Assembly (NCBI GenBank): GCA_005881825.1
Contig: VBEO01000138.1
Span: 31,713-95,712, forward strand
Direction: 5' to 3'
DNA: 64,000 nucleotides
Source: Chloroflexota bacterium
Lineage (GTDB): Bacteria; Chloroflexota; Dormibacteria; Dormibacterales; Dormibacteraceae
Shown here: positions 39,177-48,778 of the stretch, one piece after another
How the letters are laid out: each line of letters begins with the position of its first letter
Position numbering within the stretch: position 1 is the stretch's first letter
Notes under the pieces: generated by a model
What the model was told of the DNA's origin: nothing
What the model saw: only the letters and a program-made list of their open reading frames with translations
The model's database searches: none
Translations under genes and position numbers: made by a program

Positions 39177-39546
39177 TCCTCAGATTCTCGGCTCCCACCT
39201 CGTTGGTGAGAGGCCCATCGGTGAAGGGATCACCGAGGTCGTCCGTGTCGTCGGTTTCGATCAGCGTTCCGGCGCGCCTCGCATTCGCCACCATGCGCCG
39301 GAACTCGAGCTCGGCAGCGTCCGCGGTGTCGTACATCCAGAACTCGCTATCCTCGCCCACCGAAACCGTCTCGTTCTGCTCCTCCGCGCTGTGCCGGAAG
39401 ATGTAGCTGCGGCCGTCCAGCTTCTCCAGGAAGAGCGACAGGAAGCGCTGCCCGGTCAGCTCGACCCGGCGATCCATCTGCTCGGAGTTCTCGAGCTCCC
39501 AGAGCCTGGCGAGGGTGCGCTGGTCCAGCCGGTCGTCCATCTCCAT
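39169..39546 (-). CDS. Acidic hypothetical protein
   Basis: 125 residues from ATG 39546. Acidic and apparently soluble; DRLDQRTLARLWELENSEQMDRRVELTGQRFLSLFLEKLDGRSY and RRMVANARRAG are the likely structured parts. No family recognised. Its 3' end overlaps the D-aminoacylase-like reading frame, suggesting coupling. Divergent from the crotonase gene at 39575. Confidence 0.5.
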   Translation of the reverse strand: MEMDDRLDQRTLARLWELENSEQMDRRVELTGQRFLSLFLEKLDGRSYIFRHSAEEQNETVSVGEDSEFWMYDTADAAELEFRRMVANARRAGTLIETDDTDDLGDPFTDGPLTNEVGAENLRNT

Positions 39547-40352
39547 GGCAGTTCCACCATACCGAGGAAGGTCAATGAGACTCGAAGAACTGGAGGACGT
39601 CACCTACGAGGCCGAGCGCGGGCTGGCCTGGATCACGATCAACCGGCCCGAGCGCCACAACGCCTTTCGCAACCGCACCATCGACGAGCTCATCTTCTGC
39701 TTCAAGCGCGCCTGGGCGGACCCCGAGGTGGGGGTGGTGGCGCTGACCGGGGCGGGCGACCGCGCCTTCTGCGCGGGCGGCGACCAGAAGCAGCGCCAGG
39801 AGACCGGCGACTACGGCCCCAGCGAGAGCGGCCTGATGGAAACCGAGACCCTGCACCGCACCATCCGCGACATTCCCAAACCTGTGATCGCGGCCGTCAA
39901 CGGGGTGGCCGTCGGCGGCGGCCACGTGCTGCACGTGCTCTGCGACCTCACGATCGCAGCCGACCACGCGCTGTTCGGGCAGGCCGGCCCGCGCGTGGGC
40001 TCTTTCGACGCCGGCTTCGGCACCGCCTACCTGGCCCGCATCCTGGGCGAGAAGCGCGCTCGCGAGGTCTGGTTCCTGTGCCGCCAGTACAACGCCGCGA
40101 CCATGGAGCGCTGGGGCCTGGTCAATGCGGTGGTCCCCCTGGCCGAGCTGCGCGCCGAGGTGCGGCGCTGGGCGGACGAGATGCTGGCGCTAAGCCCGAC
40201 CGCCCTGCGCATCCTCAAGCACTCCTTCAACGCCGACTCGGAATCGATCGCCGGCGTCGGCACCCTGGCCTTCGACACCCTGGCCATCTTCAACGAGTCG
40301 GCCGAGGCCAAGGAGGGCGTGGCGGCTTTCGTCGAGAAGCGGAAGCCTGACT

Positions 40353-41029
<677 letters not shown>

Positions 41030-41030
<1 letters not shown>

Positions 41031-41887
41031 CAGGAGGGATAGATCCTGAGGTGGTCGTCCTCCACGTGCACGCGCACCCGCTCTCCCAGCCCCAGCTTCT
41101 CAACGAGGGCTCTCGGCAGCTGTAGGCGGCCGGCGCGGTCCATGATCACCAGCTCGTCCGCCGCCGGGCCGGCCTCGGTCTCGCGCCAGCGCGTCTCCAG
41201 GCTGGTGCGCCCGTCGCGGATCTGGACCACGCGGTCCACGAAGCGCTCGAGCTGGCGGTCGTGGGTGACCATGATGGCGCTGGTCCTGGTCTCCTGGAGG
41301 AGGTTGGCGAGGTCCGCCAGGAGCCCGCGTGCGGTAGTGCTGTCGAGCTCCGCGGTGGGCTCGTCGGCCAGCAGCAGCGCGGGCTGGTTGGCCAGCGCGA
41401 CGGCCAGGGCGAGGCGCTGGCTCTCGCCCCCCGAGAGCTGCGGCGGCCGGCGCCCCGCCAGGCCGGCCAGGCCCATGGCCTCGAGCAGCCAGCGCCCGCG
41501 GCGGCTGTGCTCGCGTCCGGGTACCCCGCCCGAGAGCATCGGCACCTGCACGTTCTCCAGCGCGCTCAGCTCCGGCCAGATGTTGACCTGGGAGTGCTGC
41601 CAGACATAGCCGACCACCTGCCGCCGGTAGCGCTCGCGCTCGGGTTCGGCCATGCGGGCCAGGTCGTGGCCGCCCACCCGGGCCCGGCCGGCGGTGGGCG
41701 GCTCGGCACCCGCCAGGATGTTCATCAGCGTGGTCTTGCCGCTGCCTGACCGGCCGGCGATTGCGATCGTCTCTCCGGGCTGCAGCTCGAGGTCGAGGCC
41801 CTGCAGAGCCACCACCTCGAGGTCGGCGGTCCTGTAGATGTGGACCAGCCCTTCGCAGTCGACGATGGGCGCGGCCGCGACGGTCAT
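41030..41887 (-). CDS. ABC ATPase with C-terminal AbrB/MazE-like domain
   Basis: 285 residues. N-terminal MacB/LolD-type ATPase: Walker A GRSGSGKTT, signature LSGGESQRLALAVAL, Walker B LLLADEPTAELD, switch THDRQ. The last ~41 residues (245-285; ELVIMDRAGRLQLPRALVEKLGLGERVRVHV) match a SpoVT/AbrB swapped-hairpin domain, normally a DNA-binding or dimerisation module. It overlaps the permease gene by 4 bp. The second ATPase of the operon (40353) lacks this extension. Confidence 0.85.
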
Positions 41888-44800
41888 CCCAGCAACCTCA
41901 GCTCGTCCAGGAGCCGCAAGCGGCCGCCCAGCCGGCTCGCCAGCTGGCCGGCGGCGAAGGCGACCACCAGGACCGCGCCCAGCACCGCGGCGGCGGCCAG
42001 GGGATCCAAGTGGACGCGTGTGGGCGGCACCAGGTCCTCCAGGTTGGGGCTGACCTGGACCGAGGGCAGGATCGCCCAGGCCATCAGCAGCGCCAGCGCC
42101 GCCCCCACGATCACGCTGTAGAGCAGGAGCACCCCCTGTTCGGCAGCCAGGCTGCGCTGGACGAGCCCGGGCGGCAGCCCGTTGGCCTGCAGGATCGCGT
42201 AGTCGCTGTGGCGCTCACGCGTCGCGACCAGGAAGTGCAGCCCGAAACCGACGACGGCCATGGCCAGCGCGGCCAAGAAACCGATCGTGAGCGTCGACTG
42301 CAGGGCCTTGCGCAGAGGGTCGCCGAGGGCGCCGGCCTGCAGCGAGCCGCGCGCCTCGAGGTCGACCAGGTCGTCGACGCCGCGCAGCTTCCGCAGCGCC
42401 GGCGCCGGGTCGCCCTTGAACTTCAGCCAGGCTTCGTTCGGCCAGGCCAGGGTGTAGTGCTCATGGCCCAGGCGCTCGAGCAGGGAGTCGCGAGGCACGA
42501 TCAGGAAGTTGTCGCGGCCGGGATAAAGCGTCGGAAAGTAGTCGACCACGCCCACCGCGAGCACCGACACCACCACCGTGTCCACGTGCATCGGGAAGGC
42601 CTGCCCCAGGCCGACGCCCAGCGCTTCCAGGGTCTGCCCCGAGACCAGCGCCGGCAGGGCCTGCTGGCTGGGCGCCGGTTGGAAGACCAGGGTGCCCCGG
42701 AAGAGATGCGCGGGGAGCGTGGCTGTGGGATGGCCGGCGCGAGCATGCGTGAGGTCCGGGATCAGGTCGAAGGTGTCGCTGATCGGACCCTGAGATTCCT
42801 GCCACCAGCCGTCGCGGTTCTCGAAGCTTTCAATCAGGGTGGCGGTCCCGTCGGCCGCCACCCCGCGCAGGTCGCCGACCGCGATCGTGCCGTCGTGCGG
42901 GCCGTCGTTGGTGGTGCGCACGCGGAAGCCGCGCAGGCGCAGCGGGTAGCGTGGCGGCGTGCTGAAGCCGAGCGGCGCCGTAAGCACCCGCTCGCCCGTG
43001 AAGTTGAGTGAGCCGAACGTGCAGCTGCAGGGGCGCCCGGTGGCGTCGGTCAGGTCGATGCCGAGCTCGCCCCCCAGCCCTGAGCTCCACGTCCAGATCG
43101 CGAGCCGGACCGGCTCGCCGGCCAGGCGCACGCCGTCGGGATCCTGGTCGACCAGCTTCTGCTCCAGCTGGTCGATCGGTTCGGCGGCCAGGTCGCCGCG
43201 TGTCCAGGCCACGTCCCGGAAGGTGCCGGGATCGATCGCAAGCACCGTCGCGTTGAGGTTGCTGCGGCCGGGCGAGCCCCCGCCGCGGAAGGCCGTGCTG
43301 CTCAGCGCGACGCCGCTGATCCCGTCCACCGCGCTGTCGATATCGGGGGGCGTGGTGTTGAAGCCGGTGAGCAGGACGCGCACGTCGGCACCCGACTGAT
43401 AGGCGGCGCGGTCGGCAGTGTTGGCGCGGTCGGTGGCCGCGTAGATGCTGGAGAAGAGTCCCACCGCCACCGCGAAGCTCATGAGGACGGCCAGCCGGGC
43501 GTGCTGGACCGGCTGCCGCTCCAGCTGCCAGGCCGCCAGCGCACCGGGCAGGCCGCGGGACAACCGGCGCACCGCCCAGGCGGCCACCGGCAGCAGGCGC
43601 AGGGCGGCCACCGCCAGTAGGGCGAGGGCGAGCGCCGGCAGCGCCACGTTCAGGGGATCGCCAGAGGTGGCGGGGGAGGCCGCGCGCACAGCGCCGCTGC
43701 CCTGGAGCTGGACCTCCGCCAGCATGGGCGCCGCCGCCACCGCGGCCACCAGGTCGAGGTTGCGCCACTGCCACCAGGGCCGCTCCTCCTGGCGGCTGCG
43801 AGCTCGGCGCCCAGCGAGCACGCCGCGCCGGCTGGCTAGCAGGCCCAGGCCGCCCAGGATGGCGGCCAGCGCGGCGGCCAGCAGCAGGGCAAACGGGCCC
43901 TGGGCCAACATGTCGGAGCGGTCGAGGTTGGGGGTGGCCCCGCCGAAGACAAGGCTCCCCAGCCAGCGCGAGAGCAGCCAGGCCGCGGCCAGCCCGACCG
44001 GGATCGCGGCCAGCGCCAGCAGCGCGAACTGCAGGCTCAACAGCCACCACACCCGCCGCCGCGACCACCCGCGGCCGCGCAGCACCGCCAGCGTGGGGGC
44101 CTGGGCGGCCAGGAAGTGCCCGGCTACGAAGGCCACGGAGTACAGCGCGATCGCCAGCAGCGCCGCGGCCACCATCTGGATAGTGAAAGAGGCGACGTCG
44201 TAGCGATCCCGAAAGTCCTTGACGCCGGTGTCGATGCCGGTGGAAAAGAGACCTTCGCGCTGGACGGCGAAGACGCCGCGCAGCTGGTTGATCCGGCTGG
44301 CGAAGGCCGCGATCTGGGGCGCCCGCAGGTGGGCGAGCGCGGGCGCCCAGGCCTGAGCGGCGGTCGAGCCCGCGGTGCCGCGGAGCCGCGCCAGATACTC
44401 GATCAGGGCGAAGTAGCTGCTGCGCCCCAGCATCAGGCTGTGGCCGGGCACGGTGCCCGACCAGTAGGGATCGTGCACATCCCGGGCCGCCCAGATCCCG
44501 GTGAGCCGGCCGCACCAGTCCATCCGGAAGTTGGGGCTGGGAGGCTGGTTGAAGCAGACGAGGTCCCCGGCGTGCCAGGTGTAGTCGCGCGCCGCGTCAG
44601 CGGAGACCGTGAAGCTGTAGCTGCCGTCCGCAGCCACGCTGTCGGGGGCCGGCGAACCGGCCACCAGGGTCAGGTGCCGCTCGACCTGATCCCAGCTGGC
44701 GACGTCCGGTTGGGGAAACTCGTCGATCGTCCACGGCTTGCCGTTGAGCTGGTACGGGGTCTGCCGCGGGCCCTCTACGTATTGGACGGTCGGCGTGAGC

Positions 44801-45099
44801 TGGTCCCCGAGCTGCGCCCGCACGCGGCTGCCGGCGTCCCGCTGAAAGCTGTCGTATGCCGCCGGAGAGCCCACGTTGAACTGCTCGATCGTTACGAAGC
44901 TCTTGCTCCCCAGGTTCTGGACGACGCTGCGGAGGCCGGCTTCAGACGCGATCGACTGGACCAGCGGGACGGTGACCGCGAGCGTCACCGCGGCCGTCAG
45001 CCCGAGCGCCTGCGCCGCCGCCAGCACCCACTGGTGACGCAGCCGGACCACCGCCAGCCGCAGCGTGGAGAGGCCCATGCGAGGACGATATTCAGCCAT
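41884..45099 (-). CDS. Large FtsX/MacB-type ABC permease
   Basis: 1071 residues. N-terminal helix (about 25-50), a large extracytoplasmic domain (50-300), a first FtsX core (about 305-435), further helices near 480-510, a second extracytoplasmic domain, and a C-terminal FtsX core (about 895-1060) with the PGLVQRSLAAEQGVLLL loop. Length and double-core layout resemble actinobacterial FtsX-like permeases. Runs with the two ATPases downstream. An alternative ATG six codons in (45081) is possible. Confidence 0.85.
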   Translation of the reverse strand: MAEYRPRMGLSTLRLAVVRLRHQWVLAAAQALGLTAAVTLAVTVPLVQSIASEAGLRSVVQNLGSKSFVTIEQFNVGSPAAYDSFQRDAGSRVRAQLGDQLTPTVQYVEGPRQTPYQLNGKPWTIDEFPQPDVASWDQVERHLTLVAGSPAPDSVAADGSYSFTVSADAARDYTWHAGDLVCFNQPPSPNFRMDWCGRLTGIWAARDVHDPYWSGTVPGHSLMLGRSSYFALIEYLARLRGTAGSTAAQAWAPALAHLRAPQIAAFASRINQLRGVFAVQREGLFSTGIDTGVKDFRDRYDVASFTIQMVAAALLAIALYSVAFVAGHFLAAQAPTLAVLRGRGWSRRRVWWLLSLQFALLALAAIPVGLAAAWLLSRWLGSLVFGGATPNLDRSDMLAQGPFALLLAAALAAILGGLGLLASRRGVLAGRRARSRQEERPWWQWRNLDLVAAVAAAPMLAEVQLQGSGAVRAASPATSGDPLNVALPALALALLAVAALRLLPVAAWAVRRLSRGLPGALAAWQLERQPVQHARLAVLMSFAVAVGLFSSIYAATDRANTADRAAYQSGADVRVLLTGFNTTPPDIDSAVDGISGVALSSTAFRGGGSPGRSNLNATVLAIDPGTFRDVAWTRGDLAAEPIDQLEQKLVDQDPDGVRLAGEPVRLAIWTWSSGLGGELGIDLTDATGRPCSCTFGSLNFTGERVLTAPLGFSTPPRYPLRLRGFRVRTTNDGPHDGTIAVGDLRGVAADGTATLIESFENRDGWWQESQGPISDTFDLIPDLTHARAGHPTATLPAHLFRGTLVFQPAPSQQALPALVSGQTLEALGVGLGQAFPMHVDTVVVSVLAVGVVDYFPTLYPGRDNFLIVPRDSLLERLGHEHYTLAWPNEAWLKFKGDPAPALRKLRGVDDLVDLEARGSLQAGALGDPLRKALQSTLTIGFLAALAMAVVGFGLHFLVATRERHSDYAILQANGLPPGLVQRSLAAEQGVLLLYSVIVGAALALLMAWAILPSVQVSPNLEDLVPPTRVHLDPLAAAAVLGAVLVVAFAAGQLASRLGGRLRLLDELRLLG

Positions 45100-45134
45100 G
45101 CCTCGTCGTACAAAGGAGGCAGGAGTTTGGTTCC

Positions 45135-45617
45135 GTGATCGACGACACCACAGTTCTCGGGCTTTTCAAGACCCGCGCCGAGGCCGAAGCGGCTGTCAGC
45201 GCGCTGCAGGCCGCGGGCTTCGAGGGCGAAGACATCGGCTTGCTGGCACCAGGCGAGCTGCACGAGCCACCCGCCGGAAGCTCGGCCGCACACGGCGTTG
45301 CCACAGGCACTGCGGTGGGGGGCGTGGCCGGCGGGATCCTCGGGGCTTTGGCTGCGGGGCTGATCCCGGGTGTAGGGCCCTTTGTGGCGGGCGGCTTCTT
45401 GATCCCGGTCCTCATCGCGGTCGCCACCGGGAGCGCCACCGGCGGCCTGGCCGGTGGGCTGATCAGCGGCGCCTCGGTCGGGAGCGTCGGGCTCTACTAC
45501 GAGCAGCAGGTCGAGGCCGGCAGCTCACTGGTTGCGGTCCGCGCCGGTGCGCGCGGTGCCGAGGCCGACGCCATCATGAAGGCGCACGGCGCCTTCGGCC
45601 AGCCGCCTGCCGCTTAG
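45135..45617 (+). CDS. General stress protein 17M-like / glycine-zipper protein
   Basis: 160 residues from GTG 45135. N-terminal DUF1269/GSP-17M-like domain (VLGLFKTRAEAEAAVSALQAAGFEGEDIGLL), then two Gly/Ala-rich hydrophobic helices with glycine-zipper spacing (GTAVGGVAGGILGALAAGLIPG; GSATGGLAGGLISGASVG) and a C-terminal VAVRAGARGAEADAIMKAHGA repeat of the first fold. Probably membrane-associated; role unknown. AGGAG lies upstream. Confidence 0.75.
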   Translation: MIDDTTVLGLFKTRAEAEAAVSALQAAGFEGEDIGLLAPGELHEPPAGSSAAHGVATGTAVGGVAGGILGALAAGLIPGVGPFVAGGFLIPVLIAVATGSATGGLAGGLISGASVGSVGLYYEQQVEAGSSLVAVRAGARGAEADAIMKAHGAFGQPPAA

Positions 45618-46987
45618 GCGGTTCCGGAACCCTCGCGCGCGGCGGGCCTCGTCGTCGTCTTGGCCGCCAGGCCCGGGCGGGTGATCGCCATGGCGGCTGC
45701 CAGCTGCTCGTAGGCGCCTGCGGAATCGCCGCGCTCTTTGAGCACCTGTGCGTAGGCGTGGTGGGTCTCGACCAGCCGCTCGGGCTCATCGAGCCTGCCG
45801 AATGTCCGTAACGCTTTCTCGAACTCCCGGTCGGCGCCGTCGTGGTCACCGGCCGCGGCCCGGATCCGGCCCAGGACGGCATGACCTTCGCCGGCGGTGG
45901 CGAAGCGGTCGCTGCGCTCGGCCTGGAGGGTCGCCTCATGGGCTTCGCGCCGGGCGCGATCGCCGTCGCCGCGGTCCAGGTGCAGCTCCGCCAGGCGCAG
46001 CAGGACGCGATCGCGCTGGTCCTCCAGGTTGTTCTGAAGGCAGTTCTCGAGGGCGTTGGCCAGGTGCTTCTCTGCGCTCACCAGGTCCCCGTGGCGCATG
46101 AGCAGCACCGCCAGCTCGACCTCGACCCTGGCCAGAGCCGACTTGTCGCGCTGTAGGGACTCGAAAGCGGCCGCCCTCTGCGTGTAGCTGACCGCGCGGG
46201 TCAGGTCGCCCAGGTTCCTGTAGGCGTGGCCCAGGCCCGCGTATACACGCGCCAGGCGGCCCATGTCCTGCATCTCCTGGCCGCGCTCCAGCACCTGCTC
46301 GTAGAGCTTCACGGCCTTCGGCCACTCCCGGCGCTGGGTGTAGACCGCAGCCAGGTTGGTCAGCAGCCGGATCTCTGTCTCGATCGGAACCGGATCCAGC
46401 GAGCGGCAGAGGCGCAGCGCGTCCTCCTGGAGTCCGAGGGCGCCAGGATCTTCCCGCAGGTACATGGCCCCGGCGGTCCAGTCCATGCACTCGACGACCA
46501 TCCAGTTGTCCTCGAGCGCTTCGAAGACACGGCGCGCGCGGGCGAGGTGGGGCAGGGCCTCACCGGGCTCGTAGAGGCGAACCAGCGCCCGGCCCAGGTG
46601 ATAGCGCACCCTGGCTTCGAAGGTTTCACCGAGCTGCTGCTCCAGCAACTTCTCGGCCACCTGGCGCACGCGCTCGTAGTCCTGGGCGGCAGCCAGGTGG
46701 TCGAGCTCGCTCACGCGAGCTTCCATCTCCAGGTCCGCGGCGTTCTTGCGCCCGCCGGGCGCCAGGAACCAGGAGACCGGGCGGCCGGTCTTCTCGGCGA
46801 TCATCTCCAGCACCGGCATGGAGGGTCGCGACCGCCCGGTCTCGATCAGGTGGATGGCCGCGCGGGTGACGCGGCCGCCGGCTACGTCGGCGAGGCTGAG
46901 GCCTGTTTCAGCCCGGGCCTGCTTGACGGCGCCCGGACGTACGTCAACCCCTGGTAACCGCTGACGCCGGTTAGCCACTTCGAGCAT
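45614..46987 (-). CDS. XRE-family regulator with TPR domain (RRNPP-like architecture)
   Basis: 457 residues. Residues about 18-75 form an XRE helix-turn-helix (VKQARAETGLSLADVAGGRVTRAAIHLIETGRSRPS). From about 90 to 440 there are consecutive TPR units (ARVRYHLGRALVRLYEPGEAL; RVYAGLGHAYRNLGDLTRAVSY; AEGHAVLGRIRAAAGDHDGADREFEKAL). HTH plus TPR is the layout of peptide-sensing RRNPP regulators, though other TPR regulators share it. A TATACT box lies 9 bp before the ATG, so the message may be leaderless. A secreted-peptide gene lies immediately upstream on the same strand. Confidence 0.85.
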   Translation of the reverse strand: MLEVANRRQRLPGVDVRPGAVKQARAETGLSLADVAGGRVTRAAIHLIETGRSRPSMPVLEMIAEKTGRPVSWFLAPGGRKNAADLEMEARVSELDHLAAAQDYERVRQVAEKLLEQQLGETFEARVRYHLGRALVRLYEPGEALPHLARARRVFEALEDNWMVVECMDWTAGAMYLREDPGALGLQEDALRLCRSLDPVPIETEIRLLTNLAAVYTQRREWPKAVKLYEQVLERGQEMQDMGRLARVYAGLGHAYRNLGDLTRAVSYTQRAAAFESLQRDKSALARVEVELAVLLMRHGDLVSAEKHLANALENCLQNNLEDQRDRVLLRLAELHLDRGDGDRARREAHEATLQAERSDRFATAGEGHAVLGRIRAAAGDHDGADREFEKALRTFGRLDEPERLVETHHAYAQVLKERGDSAGAYEQLAAAMAITRPGLAAKTTTRPAAREGSGTA

Positions 46988-47015
46988 TTCGGCGCCAGTA
47001 TACGGTCCAACCTTC

Positions 47016-47114
47016 CTAGCAGCACCACGTTGGCGGGCCGTCGGCGGCGACGGTGACGACGGTCATGGCCACGCCCGACAGTGCCAGCACGAACGCGAGG
47101 AACAACTTGCGCAT
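47016..47114 (-). CDS. Short secreted peptide, candidate signal for the XRE-TPR regulator
   Basis: 32 residues: MRKLFLAF then a hydrophobic helix, ending TVAADGPPTWCC. It looks like a complete Sec signal peptide with an AxA-type cleavage site (V-A-A before Asp25), leaving an octapeptide DGPPTWCC. Shine-Dalgarno GGAGAGGCGGAG stands upstream of the ATG. The stop codon is 28 bp before the start of the XRE-TPR regulator, same strand. Size and position match pro-peptide genes of RRNPP systems; signalling is inference. Confidence 0.6.
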   Translation of the reverse strand: MRKLFLAFVLALSGVAMTVVTVAADGPPTWCC

Positions 47115-47191
47115 CTCCGCCTCTCCAATGCGTGGCGGCCTGCGAAGGGCGGGCCGCGATGCGGGTAAGTGAAACGCACGCGCGGCATGGG

Positions 47192-47212
47192 CGTCAAGCA
47201 AGGCGCTTGACG
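47192..47212. promoter_or_regulatory. Palindromic operator candidate CGTCAAGC-N5-GCTTGACG
   Basis: Perfect 8-bp inverted repeat with a 5-bp spacer in the divergent region between the secreted-peptide gene (minus) and the receiver-domain gene (plus). It is followed directly by the 10-bp palindrome CGGTTAACCG (47211-47220). Suitable as a binding site for a dimeric XRE regulator such as the one encoded at 45614. Confidence 0.5.
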
Positions 47213-47260
47213 GTTAACCGAGTTCGAATTCCTCCGGGATACTTTACAATCGCACATGAG

Positions 47261-47683
47261 ATGAAGGAGGGAGTCGGGGCCCTCATCCTCCTCGTGGAGG
47301 ACGACCCCGCCAACATGCTGCTCACGCGCACGGTTCTGGAGGATGCCGGCCACCGGATCCTGGCCGCCGCCAGCGTGCCCGACGCCCGCGAGCTGCTCGA
47401 GCTCGAGCATCCCGACCTGGTCCTCACCGACGTCGACGTGCTGGGCGAGAGCGGCCTCGAGCTGGCGCGCGACGTGCGTGAGGACCCGCGCCTGCAGGAC
47501 GTGCCCGTGGTCGCTCTCACGGCCCATGCCATGCCGGGCATGGCCGAGGAGGTCTTCGACGCCGGCTGCTCGGACTACATCACCAAGCCGGTCGACATCG
47601 GCCAGCTGCTGCGGCGGGTCAACGCCCACCTGATGGTCGCGCGGGCGCCGCGCCACCACTCGCCGGGAGGCCGGACCGCCTGA
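47261..47683 (+). CDS. Single-domain response regulator (CheY-like)
   Basis: 140 residues from ATG 47261. Only a receiver domain: LLVEDDPANMLLTRTVL, phospho-acceptor Asp57 (LTDVDVLG), Thr/Ala in ALTAHAM, Lys in ITKPVD, plus a short basic tail. A TACAAT box ends 10 bp before the ATG and there is no upstream Shine-Dalgarno, so the transcript is probably near-leaderless. Its kinase is not adjacent. The 4-aspartate/PAN motif is typical of hybrid-kinase partner receivers. Confidence 0.83.
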   Translation: MKEGVGALILLVEDDPANMLLTRTVLEDAGHRILAAASVPDARELLELEHPDLVLTDVDVLGESGLELARDVREDPRLQDVPVVALTAHAMPGMAEEVFDAGCSDYITKPVDIGQLLRRVNAHLMVARAPRHHSPGGRTA

Positions 47684-47740
47684 CCTGAGCCTCCGCGCGA
47701 ATAGCGCAACTCCGGATCCGATTCCAGTGTTGGAGGAGTT

Positions 47741-48211
47741 GTGATGGTACAGAGCGCGGATCTCGTTCGTCTTTGGAATCGCCGGCAGCCGGTCAGGGGG
47801 AAGCTCGCCGACCTGCGGCGTTCACCACTGTTCGCCGGCCTCAGCGACCGCGAGCTCACCGTCCTGGCTGCGCACCTGGACGAAGCCTGGGTGCCCGCCG
47901 GCACGGTGCTGGTTCGAGAAGGCCACCGAAACCCCGCCTTCTGGCTGGTGGTGGAGGGGCTGGCCGCGGTCTCGATCCAGGGCCGCGAACGCAGAGTGAT
48001 CGGGCCAGGGGGCCACTTCGGCGCCACCAGCATGCTGGACGGCCTGGGCGCCTCGGCGACCGTGGTCGCCCGGACGCCGCTGCGGGCGCTGGTCGCGAGC
48101 ACCGTTCAGTTCGGGGCCCTGACCGGCAATCCGCGGGTCAGCGAGCGCCTGCGCTGCGAATCGGAAAAGCGCCTGCGCGCCGACCTGATGGACCTGGTTA
48201 CCGCGTCCTAG
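47741..48211 (+). CDS. Cyclic-nucleotide-binding-domain protein
   Basis: 156 residues behind TGGAGGAG; GTG 47741 and ATG 47744 are both possible starts. One CNB fold: SPLFAGLSDRELTVLAAHLDEAWVPAGTVLVREG, FWLVVEGLAAVSIQGRERRVIGPGGHFGATSMLDG. The cassette FGATSMLDGLGASATVVA lacks the Glu and Arg of true cAMP binders. No DNA-binding domain. Downstream of and probably co-transcribed with the CheY-like gene. Confidence 0.78.
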   Translation: MMVQSADLVRLWNRRQPVRGKLADLRRSPLFAGLSDRELTVLAAHLDEAWVPAGTVLVREGHRNPAFWLVVEGLAAVSIQGRERRVIGPGGHFGATSMLDGLGASATVVARTPLRALVASTVQFGALTGNPRVSERLRCESEKRLRADLMDLVTAS

Positions 48212-48726
48212 GCCGGCTTCAGGCACCAGGCGCAGTACATCGAGCCCAGGAAGCGGCTCGGTATTGAGCCCGCCTCGCGCACGTCGCTGAAGCCGGCGGC
48301 CTCGGCCATCCGCCGCCAGGCCGGGAACGAGAAGGGGTGGGGCACCCAGGGATTGCCCCGGTCGGCGCCGTACTCCACCACCACCAGGCGCCCCCCCGAC
48401 GCCAGGTAGCCGCGGACCAATTCCAGCACCGGCCCCTTGTCGCGCAAGAAGTGCAGGGCGTTGGCCATCAGCACGCCGTCGAGGTCGTGCAGGCCGAGGG
48501 GCTCGCGGAAGTCAGCCCGCCTGACCTCCGCCTCGGGCAGGCGCTCCGCGAGGTGGTTCAGCGCGTGCTGATCGCGGTCCACCGCGAGCAGGCGCGCGGA
48601 CGGCAATAGGGTGCTCAGCGCGACCGTGAAATTCCCCTCGCCCGCGCCCAGGTCGGCCCAGCTGCCGTCCGGAGGCGCGTCCGCCAACGCCGGCCGGAGC
48701 AGCTCGACTAGCTGGCGCTGGTCCAT
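48208..48726 (-). CDS. Class I SAM-dependent methyltransferase
   Basis: 172 residues. SAM motif [16 protein letters not shown], acidic residue at the end of strand 2 (LLAVDRD), motif for strand 4 ([16 protein letters not shown]), and [17 protein letters not shown]. Soluble. Convergent with the CNB protein (4-bp overlap of stops). Substrate unknown. Confidence 0.82.
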   Translation of the reverse strand: MDQRQLVELLRPALADAPPDGSWADLGAGEGNFTVALSTLLPSARLLAVDRDQHALNHLAERLPEAEVRRADFREPLGLHDLDGVLMANALHFLRDKGPVLELVRGYLASGGRLVVVEYGADRGNPWVPHPFSFPAWRRMAEAAGFSDVREAGSIPSRFLGSMYCAWCLKPA

Positions 48727-48778
48727 GCCATGCCGCGGGCGGCGGCGGGCGCTTCCGGCACGCCCGTACTATGCCCAT

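Noticed and set aside
46921..46931. Second GCTTGACGG match inside the XRE-TPR coding region as an autoregulatory site.
   Set aside because: Only a half-site without its inverted partner; could be chance.
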